Origin: Daphnia carinata
Lineage: Eukaryota; Arthropoda; Branchiopoda; Diplostraca; Daphniidae
Length of the DNA: 64,000 nucleotides
Assembly (NCBI RefSeq): GCF_022539665.2
Contig: NC_081339.1
Span: 248,001-312,000, forward strand
Reading direction: 5' to 3'
The notes beneath the pieces were generated by a model that saw nothing but the letters and a program-made list of their open reading frames with translations, ran no database searches and was not told the DNA's origin. Position 1 is the first letter of the stretch; each line of letters opens with the position of its first letter. Shown here one piece after another: positions 1 to 11,900 of this stretch. The translations under genes were made by a program, and so were the position numbers.

Positions 1-216
1 CTGTTCCAATATTTTTATTTTCTTCGTTTTTTTGTCGCGCCTTTGCGTTCGCAACGACTAAAATAAAAAGAAGGAAAATTAATTAATGAAATACAATGTA
101 GCATTTTATTTAGAACTGAAATGAGGTTCATAAATATCCACTTGAGAAGAAATGAGAAAATTAAAACTATCTCTCAGGACTTTGCCTACAAGTGGATTTG
201 CAGATATGTTTCTTAC

Positions 217-567
217 CGTTGTTTGTGAAGATGGAGGCACGTCATCATCCGACAAATATTGAAATTCTATCTGTTTGCGCTGCTGTGGCCCTTTGTTCGC
301 CACTCTTGCTACCTGAATTGTAAAATAGTTTAGAATTTTTAAGTTTGAAAATATCTTTGTATATGTAATGTAATTACTTTGAATAATGTTGATGACGGAA
401 CTTGTTCTGGTTGCCGTAACAACTGTAGGCGGACTGGTGTCTTCACTGATCATACCTCTTCCTTTTTTGTGAGACACGTTTTCCTTACCCCCAGGTTCTT
501 TCACAATCGGAAATGAAATCCTCGGCTAAAGGACGACCAGCAGCTGCCTCTTTGACAACATGCTTTG
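217..567 (-). CDS. putative exons of an unrecognised spliced gene
   Basis: I do not recognise this gene. On the minus strand two stretches look like exons. The one at 567-489 follows TTATTGCAG and ends at GGGG/GTAAGG; its frame reads KHVVKEAAAGRPLAEDF and continues to CERTWG. The one at 312-217 follows ACAATTCAG, runs 32 codons (VARVANKGPQQRKQIEFQYL then SDDDVPPSSQTT) and ends at ACG/GTAAGA. Between them lies an open stretch containing ISEDTSPPTVVTATRTSS, but I could not make all reading phases agree, so the joining is uncertain. Further minus-strand pieces lie upstream (about 800-1400), one with a CEWC motif after an acceptor at about 913. It could be a gene captured by the Helitron or an adjacent accessory gene. 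The 3' end may lie outside the window. Confidence 0.35.
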
Positions 568-2090
568 CTGCAATAACAACATGAAAATTAATTTTAGAGA
601 TTACAATATAATTTAAAGAGAAACTTACCAGGCTTGTTTCTGGATTCATAATATTATAAACATCGTATTGCCAAGTATTGAAATTTTATGTTTTCAAATT
701 GCCTTCTGATGTTACATGGTGGGTATAGCAAAAACTTGTGGTCCGTTGATAACCAGTAACAGGGCACAAAGCTGTAGAGACATAATGGATTGTTTCAAGC
801 CCTTTCTTTGTTTAAAGAATGGCTCTTTGTATTTGGAAGCTTGGTCTTTTCAGTAGTAACATATCTTCCACACCATTCACAAAATGGTCTTCCTTCCTGA
901 GGGATAAACATTTAGAACCACAGAAAATGTTTAATAATAGTATAGAACATTGAAGAAAAAGTATTGAATGTTTCTTGCAACGTGTGACTACGTTATCGTC
1001 AACTACACGATCCATAGTAATCTTTTGAACATCAAAGCTTTGTAATGTTAAATTTGCACTACGAATGCAAAAGACTGCACTAGACGTAAAATATTAAATA
1101 AGAAATCCAACCTGAGTGTAATTTAGCGTTTCAGAACAGTAGCAATAACGTGAGTCTCTGTCGAAGAACTTCAAGCATTTCTGTGAAATACGTACAAATT
1201 TCATACGGACAGCATGGGCGTTGCCAGTTTTCCAATTTCGGGTTTTTTATATAAGTGCCATGTATTGGGAAACCATTTTCTGTTGTATTCACAGTTACTT
1301 TTAAATTATTTTCAATTCTTTTAGTAAGGTTATTTGATTGCTTAGAATTCTGCATGTTACAAAGAAAAAAAGGAATGAAAGTTAGGTATTTCATGCCTGT
1401 TAGACGTAATCGATTTCCTCCAAAGCAGACGACAACAATTCTGTTGTCTGAATGCTAAACAATATTGGATCATGCCTGAATGCGCAAACCGGAAAACGTT
1501 ATTAAAATTGTACCAATCTTATTCCGCATTTATAATTTATTTATTAACTAGAGAAGATTAGTCAAGATACAATCCAAAACAACTCAACGGTTTTGAAGCA
1601 AAAAAATTGTAAGAACATAGGCCAGTGAAAAAACGAGTCTAATACTGGTTTTTTGTATCCACATCAATCCCAATTTTTGCAGAAAATTTGAGGACATATT
1701 AGGCACGTATTAGACATAACAAAGGCCAGTATTAGACGAGTATAATACTCGTACAAAGCGTACAAGAGACCAGTAAAAAATGAGCCCAACATTGGTACCA
1801 GGACTTTGCGTCCATAAAATTTGTGGAGTATGGAACAAAAAAGGAAGTTGAACTTGACCAAAAAAATGAGTCAAAATTAGAGTATCGCGGACGCAGACCC
1901 CATCTGGACACCAAGTTTCTGCTAGGGATGGTGTAGTATACCAGAATCTTGGAACGCAGTCATCCCAGAAAGACATATCCAACATGACACTGATTTCAAT
2001 TGAATGAAAACGCAAAAATATACTTCTGTGCTTATTTGAAAATTTCACCTTTAATTAAAGTCTGCCCAAACAAGGACCTTACTGCTTTTT
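568..2090. other. Helitron 5' body without a clear gene
   Basis: AT-rich sequence between the left-edge exons and the Rep gene. Minus-strand open stretches at about 1394-1131 and 1015-812 could be further exons of the left-edge gene, but splice phases could not be confirmed. At about 1620, 1768 and 1855 a degenerate motif of the form CCAGTAAAAAATGAGYCYAA recurs. The motif GGAACGCAGTC near 1952 is a single copy of the one clustered at 31140-32320 in unit 4. Nothing else is supported. Confidence 0.4.
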
Positions 2091-2099
2091 CACATTAAT

Positions 2100-2493
2100 T
2101 TTATTTTTTGTTTATTTTTTCCTTTTATTAGAAAGACGTCGAGTTCTTCTATACTGCCACATCGAAATTCTTCCGTGACGCATACAACCGCCCCGCTGCA
2201 AACAAGAGCATCTGCACTTGAATATTCAAGTAAGTAAATATTTCCGTCATTCTGGTCACTTGAGAACAGTCCTTCAATACACTGAAGAGATCGTGTTACG
2301 TGTTTTGGCAAGCAACTTTATAAGGTTTTAGCAGATAACACTTTGAGCAACCATCTGGTGCGATGTCTTGAACGGTTCTACTTACCAATCATTGTTGCTA
2401 TTGTTTGTGTTACTGTTTCTGCTATTGTTTGTGTGGACCTCCAAAAGCCCCTTCCCATCAACTATTAAGGAACCACGAATTATTTGCTAACAG
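2100..2493 (+). other. possible 5' exon and intron of the Rep gene
   Basis: A pyrimidine-rich tract ending TTTTATTAG (about 2129) is followed by a stretch open in one frame (begins KTSSSSILPHRNSSVTHTT, ends ALEYS) that stops at a strong donor, AA/GTAAGTAAA (2229/2230). A potential acceptor CTAACAG ends at 2493, three bases before the Rep ATG. Joining them puts the exon in frame with Rep. Unit 4 keeps the same exon and donor (about 32500-32600), but there its frame is closed by a stop. The conservation and splice signals are seen; the splicing itself is inferred. Confidence 0.35.
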
Positions 2494-2495
2494 AG

Positions 2496-5400
2496 ATGCC
2501 ACCTCGCCGTCAACTGACCGATACTGAAAAGGAGGAAAAAAATAAAAAACAAAGAGAAAAAAGAGCTCAAGAAGCTGCAGAGGCCAAGGAAAAGCGTTTA
2601 GAAGACAAAAGAAACAGGGCTAAATACCTCCGTGATGAGAATAAACGGACTTTAGAAGATCTGGACCGCAAAAATGAAGAAGAAGAAAATAGAAAGAGAC
2701 TGCGTCAAACGAAAAACGAAACAGAAAGGCCAGCACGACTAAACGTTGAGGCTGAAAAAAGAGGAGAGAGTCGATCTAATGAACCAGAAGAAGTGCAACA
2801 AGATAGGCTACGAGAGCAAGCATTGCGACAGCAATCCCTGCGTGAAGAAGAAAACGAAGAAGAAAAACGTGCAAGGCTACAGGACAAAGCAAAACGGCAG
2901 CAAACTCTGCGCATGGCTGAAACTGTTGAAGACAGGAAGATAAGATTGATCGAAGATAACTTGCGACATCGACTCCAACGCGAACGATGTACAGCAGAAG
3001 AGAGACTTTCACGTGCAACGCTGGATCGATTGCGTCACCAAATGTATCTCATCGATGAAACGCATGAAGAGGCTGAGGCACGGCGGGAATTCAACAGAGA
3101 ACAGACTGCCAGCTACAGAGCGGTTGAGATAGAAGACGAGACAGAAGAAAGACGAGAAGAAAGTCGTATACGGATGGAAACACTCCGTGAGGAGCAAGAC
3201 GAAGACGAAGAATTACTTCGCGCAATAAACGCATTGGAACATGCAGAGATTATGGCTCTTGAAACAGAAGAAGAACGCACTTTCCGCGAACAGTTGTTAG
3301 CTGCCCGCAACCGCGATGGAGTACCGAGAACTCATCGTGCGGCTTGCAAAATCTTTGTTACTGAAGAGAGCGTTCCATTGCATGAGTGTGGGGATATGGA
3401 TATTTTGTGCGGAGAATGTAATGCCATACATTTCAAGGGTGAGCAACCAACAGACAAGAAATTTACTCAATGCTGCGGAAAAGGCAAGGTAATTCTTCCA
3501 CCTCCAAAGGAGTGCCCTCAACCGCTGGCTAAACTGTTGCAGAACGACCATCCAAAGGCTAAAGCGTTCATGACCAAGATCCGCAGCTACAACAGCGCAC
3601 ACGCTTTTGCATCGTTGGGAGCAAATATTTCATCACCAACAGGGCGTGGACCCTATTGTTTCAGAATCCACGGTCAAGTGTACCACAACACCACAACCGT
3701 CGGTCCTAATACGAACAATCCCAAGTACGCCGATCTTTATTTCATTGACGCTGCTCAGGCCAGCGAGTTCAGATCCAGTTTCTCATCAAATGCAGGGTGC
3801 TGCAGGAACTTAATGGAAGAATTGGACGCAATGCTTCGAGAAAAGAATCCATACGCAGCCATTTATAAGATGATGCGTCAAGTGCTTGAAGAAGAATACC
3901 GCCGAGCCCAACATGAGAATCTCCCGCATCAAACAGTGGGTATGATCATCAGCAGTGATCGGAAAAATCTCGACAAAAGACGTTACAACAGCCCGATGAT
4001 AAACGAGATTGCAGTAATTTTCAAAAGCTCTAACGGTGAGCCGCCAGCGAAAAGGGATATCCGGGGCCATCTCTTTATTCCAGTCGTGGGGAGAAAATTT
4101 ATACAAATAGACACACAACAACCCATGTGCGACCCCATGACTTACCCTTTGCTATTTCCTAACGGGGACGACGGATGGCATGTTAACATGCCTTATAGCA
4201 GAACCACACGTCGCGAAAGAGAGGAAACAGCAGCGCAAGCATTGGATGGGAATGAAGAGGACGAATTCAATTTCCAAAGGCTCAACGAAATACTGCAGAT
4301 GGTAAATCCACCATTAGAAGCCGTTGATGGTAACGACCCGTTAGTGGAAGAACCAGAACCGGAACCAGACGAGCAAATTGATAACGACGAAAATGATCCA
4401 CAGCGATTGAATCGTGGCGGAGGAAAACGGAAGAGGGTGACGCAGTGTGAATTTTACAGCTTTCTGATATCGATTAGGAATTACTTTAACAACGTCTTGG
4501 CCGGCGGACCACTCACTCAGCAATGGTTGGTAGATTCTTACGTCAAAATTGAAGCCAACCGCGTGAAGTACATCCGCGAACATCAGGCAGAACTTCACGT
4601 GGCTCAATACGATGGTCTCTTGGACTACATAAACAATCGTGCAGAACGAGAAAACTTGACGGTCGGATCATTTCACGTTCTACCATCGAGTTTCATCGGT
4701 AGTCCAAGAGCGATGAAGCAAGCGTACCAAGATGCAATGGCTATCTGCGGAAAATTTGGCAAACCCATATTTTTCTTGACGTTCACCTGCAACCCCAAGT
4801 GGAAAGAGATCACGGCCAACATTCCCAGTCATCTGACGTCGTCTGATCGACCCGATATAGTAGCAAGAGTATTTCGACAAAAGATGATTGAGTTGGTCAA
4901 CGACATTGAAAAGCGCCAGGTGTTGGGATTTGCAACTGCACGGATACACGTCGTTGAATTTCAAAAGCGAGGATTGCCCCACTGCCACATGCTTATTTGG
5001 ATCGACAAGCGTGACGCCCCCGCTACAGCAGAAGATGTCGATGCAACTATCAGCGCAGAAATTCCAGAAAGAACTACGCATCCGAGACTGTATAAAATCG
5101 TCATGGCCCACATGATTCACGGTCCATGTGGGTTAATCAACAAAAAGTCCCCTTGCATGGACGGAGACCGATGCTCAAAGTCTTTCCCAAAGCAACACAG
5201 CCAAGAGACCATAGTCAACGACAACGGCTATCCTACTTATAGGCGACGAGATACAGGAGTTGTACATTACTTGAAACGAGGACAGATGGATTTCACAGTG
5301 GACAACAGATGGGTTGTTCCCTACAACCCTTGGTTATTGCTCAAGTTTGATTCCCACATCAACCTCGAATATTGCGCTTCCATCGTCAGCGTCAAGTACA

Positions 5401-7808
5401 TCTTCAAGTACGTCTACAAAGGGTATGACTGTCTGAAAATAGATCAAAAAGTGGGAACATATCAGCTCGAAGACGGGGACAAACCCAGGGTGGAGTGGGA
5501 CGAAATAACATCCCATCTTGATACGCGGTACGTCAGCGCCCCAGAAGCTTGTTGGCGAATATTCAAGTTTCCACTTTCTGACCGTTCGCACGCCATCTAT
5601 CGCCTGGCCGTCCATTTGCCTCGAGAACAGCCCGTCTTTTTCCAGCCAGGAAACGAAATGCAAGCCGCCATGAATGCCGCCTCGAGAGATACCAACCTGA
5701 CTGCTTACTTCAAGTTGAATTGCATCGATGAAGACGCCCGTCAATATTTCTACAGAGAAATACCCCACCATTACGTTTTCGTCAAGAAAACCAATTCGTG
5801 GAAACGTCGGGCGAAAAGGGCGAAGATCATCGGTCGCCTATACACGGTTGGCGTACGGCAAGTTGAACGTTATTGCCTTCGGTTGCTTCTCATCAACGTC
5901 AAGGGGCCAACGAGCTTCGAAGATCTTCGAACGATTGACCAGGTTGTCCATCCTACATTCAAAGCTGCAGCAATAGCTTGGAATTTGTTGGAAGATGACA
6001 TCGCTTGGGCTAGAGCCATGGAAGAAGCGGCAGCATTTCAAATGCCTCTTCAGCTGAGGCAGCTCTTTGTCGACATTTGCCTCTTCTGCAATCCCTCTGA
6101 CGCTCTGCATCTCTTTGAAACCAACCTGACCCATCTGATGGAAGACTTCATAAACAGCGGACTCGAAGTCAACGTGGCCAAGAATTTGACGTTGAAATGG
6201 ATTCAGGATAAGTTACGTCTCCACAATCAGACCATGGAAGATCTCTCCTTGCCTATTCCTGATTTCTATCTGATAAACCAAATGATCGATGTTCAGATAG
6301 AAGAAAACAACGAAAACACTCGAACAGAAAAGAGAATGATTGGCGAAATGCTGCTGGCTCAACTCAACGACGGGCAACGCGCTGCCTTTAATCAAATAAT
6401 GGCTGCCGTTAACGATGTCGACAACTTACATCCGCGACAGTATTTTCTGGATGGTCCTGGAGGAACGGGAAAGACTTTTCTCTACAACACCCTCATAACC
6501 GTCCTACAAGGCCAAGGAAAGCAAGTCATCGCAGTGGCTTCAACAGGGATCGCATCGACTTTGTTGCTAGACGGGTCAACTTACCATTCTCAATTTAAGA
6601 TTTACCCTCCAATAACAGAGACGACAAGGTCGAAAATCGAAGAAGGAAGCTACAGTGCGCAAATGATCAGGAACGCCAGCCTTATAATTTCGGACGAAGC
6701 TACCATGAAAACCAACCACGCCCTCGACGCGCTCAATCATCTTTTCCAAACCGTCATGAATAATGGTGTTGAACCCTATGGTGGTAAAGTTCTCTTGCTC
6801 GGTGGGGATTTTAGGCAGTGCTTGCCCGTTGTGAGACACGGAAACAGAGTCAAAGTCATGGAAGCGACCATCATCAACAACGCTACCTGGCATCTTTTCC
6901 GACAGCTTCGATTAGTGCAGAACATGCGCACCGAAGCCAGTAGTCAAGATTTCGCCGATTGGCTTATTCGACTCGGAGACGGATCCTTGCAACAAACACC
7001 GCGACTCAACGACCCAGAACTCATCGAAATTCCGCAAGACTTTCTCAACATTCGAACAACTTTGATCGAACACGTATTTGGAAATCCATCGGATCTCTTA
7101 AACGAAGGCGTGACTGAACAAATTTGTAACCGAGCTATCTTATGCCCCAAGAACGAAGATTGTCTCAGGATCAACGACAAGATTATTGGAGAGATGCCTG
7201 GCGCACTTAAAGTCTGCAAAAGTATTGACACCATCGATTCAGAGGACCCAGAAGAAATATCCAACTACCCTCCAGAAATTTTAAACACCTTCAACGTGTC
7301 TGGGTTACCTACGCACCAACTCAAACTGAAAATAGGAGCTATCGTCATTCTCTTAAAGAACATTGACTCGCGACAGGGACTTTGTAACGGCACGAGGCTC
7401 ATCCTCAAGGCACTCCGCGAGAACCTCATTGTAGCAGAAATCGCGGCCGGGAAACACAAAGGGCACAATGTCTTCCTCCCACGGATGTCCATGTCTCCCA
7501 CCGACTCTGACTTGCCCTTCAAACTCAAGAGGTTGCAGTTCCCTGTACTTGTGGCTTTTGCCATGACCATAAACAAGTCGCAGGGACAGACCTTCGACCG
7601 AGTTGGGATCTACCTTCCGAAAGCCGTTTTTAGCCATGGACAGCTTTACGTTGCATTCTCGCGGGCGACGTCAAGACAAGGTGTCAAGGTTCAGTGCGAA
7701 GAAACCGAGAAACAAGGCAAACTGCTTAGAAATCTTCCGCATTCTACGGCAGAAGAGAAAAACAAGGTATTCACCAAAAACGTTGTTTACAAGGAAGTTC
7801 TTCTTTAG
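2496..7808 (+). CDS. Helitron Rep/helicase transposase (RepHel), intact
   Basis: This 1770-residue protein should nick, unwind and transfer one DNA strand during rolling-circle transposition. I place the start at ATG 2496, which matches the MPPRRQLT start of the second copy; a TTG-initiated extension four codons upstream is not needed. Residues 1-270 are a long Glu/Arg/Lys-rich predicted coiled coil. A Cys/His-rich region follows (about 300-345, with CGECNAIH). The Helitron N-terminal and Rep region covers about 730-1000: motif FFLTFTCNP (near 760), the HUH-type metal motif [11 protein letters not shown] (near 830) and the tyrosine motif [10 protein letters not shown] (near 966). The C-terminal third is a Pif1-type superfamily 1 helicase: Walker A GPGGTGKT (near 1320), Walker B SDEA, GGDFRQ, and motifs V and VI ([15 protein letters not shown]). 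No frameshift or internal stop is present, so the copy may be functional. Confidence 0.96.
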   Translation: MPPRRQLTDTEKEEKNKKQREKRAQEAAEAKEKRLEDKRNRAKYLRDENKRTLEDLDRKNEEEENRKRLRQTKNETERPARLNVEAEKRGESRSNEPEEVQQDRLREQALRQQSLREEENEEEKRARLQDKAKRQQTLRMAETVEDRKIRLIEDNLRHRLQRERCTAEERLSRATLDRLRHQMYLIDETHEEAEARREFNREQTASYRAVEIEDETEERREESRIRMETLREEQDEDEELLRAINALEHAEIMALETEEERTFREQLLAARNRDGVPRTHRAACKIFVTEESVPLHECGDMDILCGECNAIHFKGEQPTDKKFTQCCGKGKVILPPPKECPQPLAKLLQNDHPKAKAFMTKIRSYNSAHAFASLGANISSPTGRGPYCFRIHGQVYHNTTTVGPNTNNPKYADLYFIDAAQASEFRSSFSSNAGCCRNLMEELDAMLREKNPYAAIYKMMRQVLEEEYRRAQHENLPHQTVGMIISSDRKNLDKRRYNSPMINEIAVIFKSSNGEPPAKRDIRGHLFIPVVGRKFIQIDTQQPMCDPMTYPLLFPNGDDGWHVNMPYSRTTRREREETAAQALDGNEEDEFNFQRLNEILQMVNPPLEAVDGNDPLVEEPEPEPDEQIDNDENDPQRLNRGGGKRKRVTQCEFYSFLISIRNYFNNVLAGGPLTQQWLVDSYVKIEANRVKYIREHQAELHVAQYDGLLDYINNRAERENLTVGSFHVLPSSFIGSPRAMKQAYQDAMAICGKFGKPIFFLTFTCNPKWKEITANIPSHLTSSDRPDIVARVFRQKMIELVNDIEKRQVLGFATARIHVVEFQKRGLPHCHMLIWIDKRDAPATAEDVDATISAEIPERTTHPRLYKIVMAHMIHGPCGLINKKSPCMDGDRCSKSFPKQHSQETIVNDNGYPTYRRRDTGVVHYLKRGQMDFTVDNRWVVPYNPWLLLKFDSHINLEYCASIVSVKYIFKYVYKGYDCLKIDQKVGTYQLEDGDKPRVEWDEITSHLDTRYVSAPEACWRIFKFPLSDRSHAIYRLAVHLPREQPVFFQPGNEMQAAMNAASRDTNLTAYFKLNCIDEDARQYFYREIPHHYVFVKKTNSWKRRAKRAKIIGRLYTVGVRQVERYCLRLLLINVKGPTSFEDLRTIDQVVHPTFKAAAIAWNLLEDDIAWARAMEEAAAFQMPLQLRQLFVDICLFCNPSDALHLFETNLTHLMEDFINSGLEVNVAKNLTLKWIQDKLRLHNQTMEDLSLPIPDFYLINQMIDVQIEENNENTRTEKRMIGEMLLAQLNDGQRAAFNQIMAAVNDVDNLHPRQYFLDGPGGTGKTFLYNTLITVLQGQGKQVIAVASTGIASTLLLDGSTYHSQFKIYPPITETTRSKIEEGSYSAQMIRNASLIISDEATMKTNHALDALNHLFQTVMNNGVEPYGGKVLLLGGDFRQCLPVVRHGNRVKVMEATIINNATWHLFRQLRLVQNMRTEASSQDFADWLIRLGDGSLQQTPRLNDPELIEIPQDFLNIRTTLIEHVFGNPSDLLNEGVTEQICNRAILCPKNEDCLRINDKIIGEMPGALKVCKSIDTIDSEDPEEISNYPPEILNTFNVSGLPTHQLKLKIGAIVILLKNIDSRQGLCNGTRLILKALRENLIVAEIAAGKHKGHNVFLPRMSMSPTDSDLPFKLKRLQFPVLVAFAMTINKSQGQTFDRVGIYLPKAVFSHGQLYVAFSRATSRQGVKVQCEETEKQGKLLRNLPHSTAEEKNKVFTKNVVYKEVLL

Positions 7809-8398
7809 TAGTAAGCCGCCAAAAAACGAAAAAATCAACGACCCATTGATATCGACAAACATAAAAAAGAGGAACTAAATTCCGCCTCGGTTTACGGACC
7901 AAATAAGGAGCACGGGCAGGGCCTTGGGGGCAGTTCCCAAGTGCGCTCAACCGTGAATTGTCTATTTATTTTCTTTGACGAAACAAATGGTAGGCGCACA
8001 CTATACATGATTGAATAGATGAAAAGTGATTTTTTTTTCTAGCTGCGAAAGAGGTTCCACTGCCTGCTAAACGGCTTAATCTGCCTCCAGTTAGGGTTAG
8101 CCTTTTTTTCCCTCTTTCCATCGTCTTCCGCCATCAGTACGAATGAAAATCTACGTCACACTCGACTATGGGGGAAAAGGTTTGACTATTTGAAAAGGGT
8201 TCAAGTGTCTCCTACTGGGATTAACCTTTCTTTTATTTTCATCAGGCGGTTGTTGTACATGAACAAGAGAAAAACGAAAAATAGGTAGCAAAAATCAAAT
8301 AAGAAGACAGAAATCGCTGAAATATACAATACCATAGGGCAGATACTTAAAACTAGACTCTACCTATTACCGTCCTGGGACGGGCCGCCATATACTAG
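7809..8398 (+). repeat. 3' non-coding end of unit 0
   Basis: This stretch lies between the Rep stop codon and the CTAG terminus. A conserved segment (about 7900-7960, also at 43862-43920) contains CTTGGG (7923-7928) and CCCAAG (7936-7941), which can pair as a short hairpin, followed by a T-rich tract. It may end the Rep transcript, but that is inference. A single GGTTTGACTATTTGAAAAGG motif near 8180 resembles the 20-bp repeats at the 5' end of the other units. Confidence 0.6.
8370..8398 (+). repeat. Helitron 3' terminus (hairpin plus CTAG), junction 1
   Basis: The perfect inverted repeat CCGTCC/GGACGG (8370-8383) is followed by 11 bases and CTAG. A hairpin a few bases before CTRR is the recognised Helitron 3' end. 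The next base (8399) is the T of the next unit's TC start. Confidence 0.9.
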
Positions 8399-8482
8399 TC
8401 TACTATCTTTATAAAAGCCAAAGGTCTATTTGTGGGAGGAGTTTGTTTGTGTATCTGTCTGTGTGTTTGTCCGAAAAACCTA

Positions 8483-8500
8483 ACGGCGTGCGCACGCCGT
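8483..8500. repeat. 18-bp perfect palindrome near Helitron 5' end
   Basis: ACGGCGTGCGCACGCCGT equals its own reverse complement. It lies 85 bases inside the 5' terminus. It is also perfect in unit 2 (14211-14228); one half is altered in units 3, 4 and 5. It may be a protein-binding site or a cruciform; the function is not known. Confidence 0.85.
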
Positions 8501-8534
8501 CATTGGTTCGCGATCAGTCACGTGTCGTTTTTCT

Positions 8535-8880
8535 ACCTGCTAAAAGGTTCGACTACCTGAAAAAAGGTTTAAACTGCCTTTGGCAAGGCTTAACTTTTTC
8601 CTTTCATTTCGCCATCCGTTTTTTCATTGGTCGTTGTGAAATCACGTGCTTTTTTCTACCTGGAAAGAGGTTCGACTACCTAAAAAAAGGTTCGACTACC
8701 TGAAAAAAGGTTTAAACTGCCTTTGGCAAGGCTTAACATTTTCTTTTCCTTTCGGTATCCCTTTTGCCATTGGTGGTGTTGACATCACGTGCTTTTTTCT
8801 ACCTGGAAAAAGGTTCGACTACCTGAAAAAGTGTTCGACTACCTGAGAAAAGGTTCGACTACCTGGGAAAAGGTTCGACC
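8535..8880 (+). repeat. 20-bp minisatellite, unit 1
   Basis: Copies of GGTTCGACTACCTGAAAAAA, some tandem and some separated by spacers containing CTGCCTTTGGCAAGGCTTAA and CATTGGT...CACGTG. Equivalent blocks are at 14265-14610, 22185-22425, 27880-28225 and 44405-44635. Reading frames that run through it arise because some copies are 21 bases long; I do not call them genes. Confidence 0.85.
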
Positions 8881-8939
8881 TGCCGCGGGGTAAGCTTAAC
8901 CTTTTATTTCGTTTCCACTTTTCCCTTTAATTAGTCATT

Positions 8940-11900
8940 CCCAACCTTCGCATTCCGCATTTTAGCAATTCGTTTCCACTATCATTGACACATTGGCGTC
9001 AGACGAAAAACAGCCACCGTGATTTAAACAACAAACAACACAAAACTTTCTGCTGTGATATCTTAATTGGGGTAAGCGATTTAATAGAACACATTTATAA
9101 AAATCTGCATATCTGATTTGCAACCTAATTTTTACTTTACGATGAACAGGTTTTAATTTATTGGACAGTAGTAGTGTGGTTTAGTGTGAGCTGGTTAATC
9201 TCAGCTCGCTCAAAAATAAAGCCATTTGATGTATTGCAGTGAAGAAATGTATTCCTTTCCTGCACATTTTAATAGGTAACATGATACATTCAAATATTTA
9301 TGACTCATTTGCAGAAGTAAGTAGTTCATCACCCTCAAGTTATTTTGTTCAACTTTTCCAACAACGTCCAAGTGAAAGTGCTCTGCCTCCCTATTTTAAT
9401 TCTATTTTAAAATGTATCGATGCTTCAGTTGACTAATTGGCTGCCTTTTACATTTACAGAAAGATAGTGGCTACAGCTGAAGATCACAGATTTTTTCTCT
9501 TACATCTGAGCAACTGAAAGCAATGTCACCTCATTGGTATACAACACTCGATAACTAATGTTTAACATAAAGCTTAGCAAGACGTGTATGACTCTAACCT
9601 TTCAATACTTATTTGTCAACAGGTACTTCAGGAAACCTGCAGGTATTAGCATACAACAACAACAACCATCCATAACCACCAGTGTTGAACTTTGTTAACG
9701 TTCCAAGTGAACAGGCTTTGCACTTCCATTTCAGTTCTTATTCAACATGTGTTGATGGTTAGGTAAGCAAATAGAGTATTGTTTCTGTTTACTAAAAGGC
9801 AGTGTGGCTTCTTCATAATCACACGAATTTTATCAAATTTGAAGCATTCCTTGAGCCGCATTAGTTTTATTTTATTTAGGTTCGACTACCTTCGAAAAGG
9901 TTCCGAATACCTGAGAAAAGTTCGACCTGTCGCCGGCTCGGCTTACCCTTTTGCCTTTTCCCGTTTTCCCTTTAATTAGTCATTCCAAACCACCGCATTT
10001 TTCTATCCGTTTCCACCATCGTTGACACATTGTCGTCAGACGAAATTGAGCCGACATTCAGCCAACTCATTGTACACAAAAACGTCCTGCTGTCATATTT
10101 TAACTGGGATAAGCTATTTCTTGTAACACATTTCTTTCAAACATTCTACATTTCTTATTTTTTAACGTGGTTTTCATTTGAACAGGTGATAATTTATTGG
10201 ACAATAGTATGGTTGAATGTCTCCCAGCTCGCCGAAAAGAAAGCCTCTGGATATATATATTGCTGTGAAAAAATTTATCCTCTTCCTCCACATTGAAATA
10301 GGTAACATTTTACATTCAAATCAGCATGACTCACTTGCAGATGGTAGCGTTCAACTATATTCATCACCCCCAAATTAACTGTGTTTAATTTTTTCAACCT
10401 CATACAATTGAAAGGGCTCTGCATTTCTACCTCAAAGTTATTTTAAAATGTGTCTTTGACTAATTGGCTATTGCTTACATTCACAGAAAGACAATGGCTT
10501 CATCTGAAGATCACAAATTTTTTCCCGCTTACATCTGGTCTACTAAAAGCAATATGAACCTCATAGGTGAACAGCACTCGGTAAGTTATATTTTATGTAA
10601 TAAGCATAGCATGACATGTTTGATTTAAAGCATTCAATTTTTATTTCTCAACAGGTACCTCATCAAACCTGCAGATATTAGCATTCAACAAGAACCACCA
10701 CCCACAACATGCAGTATTTAACTTTGTCACCCTGTTCCAGTTGAACTGGCTCTGCACCACCACTTCAGTTGTTATTCAACACGTGTTTATGTTTTGGTAA
10801 ACAAATTGACCGTTGTTTACGTTTTCAAAAAGACAGTTTGGCTTCAACTGAATTACCCAAATTTTTCAATATTTACAGGAAGTATTCTCTTATTTTCATT
10901 CTGCAAATTTCTCAGGCACATTTTATTTGCCACTTTGAAAGTGAACTACTACGCGAGGATGGGCTGCTGATCAATCAAAAGAAATACCAAACGGACAGGT
11001 ATGAAGCATTCAACAAGTCAAGTTTTATTTAAAGCTTTCAGTGGTTATTTGTCAACAAGGGCCCCATTGAAGCGGGCATTCGACAAACTCCACCACTCTA
11101 AACCAACGGCGTTTAACTTTTTCAACATCTTCCAGACGAAAGGGCTCTGCATATTCAGCTGTTAATAACTGACTAGGGTGACCAATTTCTGTTAGCACAT
11201 TTCTTTAGAACGCGTGTTCAACCTGGTATAATAACACTTTTAACCACGTGATAATAGTTTTTCCGTTGTAGTTCAGTAGGAGTTTAGTTTGCTCAGACGG
11301 AAAGAAAAACTATTATTGAGCGACTGGTTTAGTGCTTTGAACCGGTGAACCAGTCGCATACGACTTAAAGCTCTCGGGGTTTATTTGTCAACAGGTAGCT
11401 CATTCAAACATTCACGTTTAAAGTACTCAACAAGTAATACTCTCAGAATCCAGCTTTTTTCAACACCTTCCGGGTGAAAGGGCTTAGCATTTTTTGCTTC
11501 AGTTCTATTTTAACGTGCATTTATGTTTTTTTTGCACTGCTTTGCTGTCTTAATTTACAAACAGACTGTGGCTTTATCGAAAAACCTCACATTTTCCCGT
11601 TTACAAGCATTCCATTGAATTGCAATCTGCAAATTTAGCAGACACGCTTCATTTGCAACTCCGAGAGGGAAAAGCTAGGTTAGGATGGACTGCTGGTACA
11701 CTAAAAGAAATATCATCCTTTTAAGTAGACAGCACTCGATAAGTAACGTTTGAAGTAAATCTTTCAATGTTTATTTGTAATTAGATACCTCATCGATACG
11801 GGCAGATGTTGAGGTTCAACAAGTCCTACCACTCTTAACCTATGGTGTGTAACTTTTCCCACACATTTCAGGTGATGGGCTCTTCATTTCCACATCAATT

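Larger units (their letters stand above)
1..8398 (+). mobile_element. Helitron unit 0, autonomous, 5' end outside window
   Basis: This is the right-hand 8.4 kb of an autonomous Helitron. It holds a full Rep/helicase gene and ends with the hairpin CCGTCCTGGGACGG (8370-8383), 11 bases, then CTAG (8395-8398). No TCTA...TATAAAA 5' terminus is visible between 1 and 2480. The related unit 4 has about 6 kb of element before its Rep gene once insertions are subtracted, so the 5' end should lie left of the window. The last 590 bases, after the Rep gene, match those of unit 4 (43775-44274). The element is directly followed by the 5' end of unit 1. Confidence 0.85.

Noticed and set aside
2700-7640. Many open frames on the minus strand and in other plus frames across the Rep gene
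   Set aside because: They are shadows of the real gene; the same shadows recur at 38600-43600 and none has its own motifs or start signals.
8443-8846. Conserved open frames of about 66-86 codons at the 5' ends of units (also 14171, 22157, 27629)
   Set aside because: They run through the 20-bp minisatellite and are kept open only because some repeats are 21 bases; lengths and frames differ between units.
8535-8880. Regular short repeats that could suggest a CRISPR array
   Set aside because: Repeats are 20 bp, partly adjacent without unique spacers, and the context is eukaryotic transposons.
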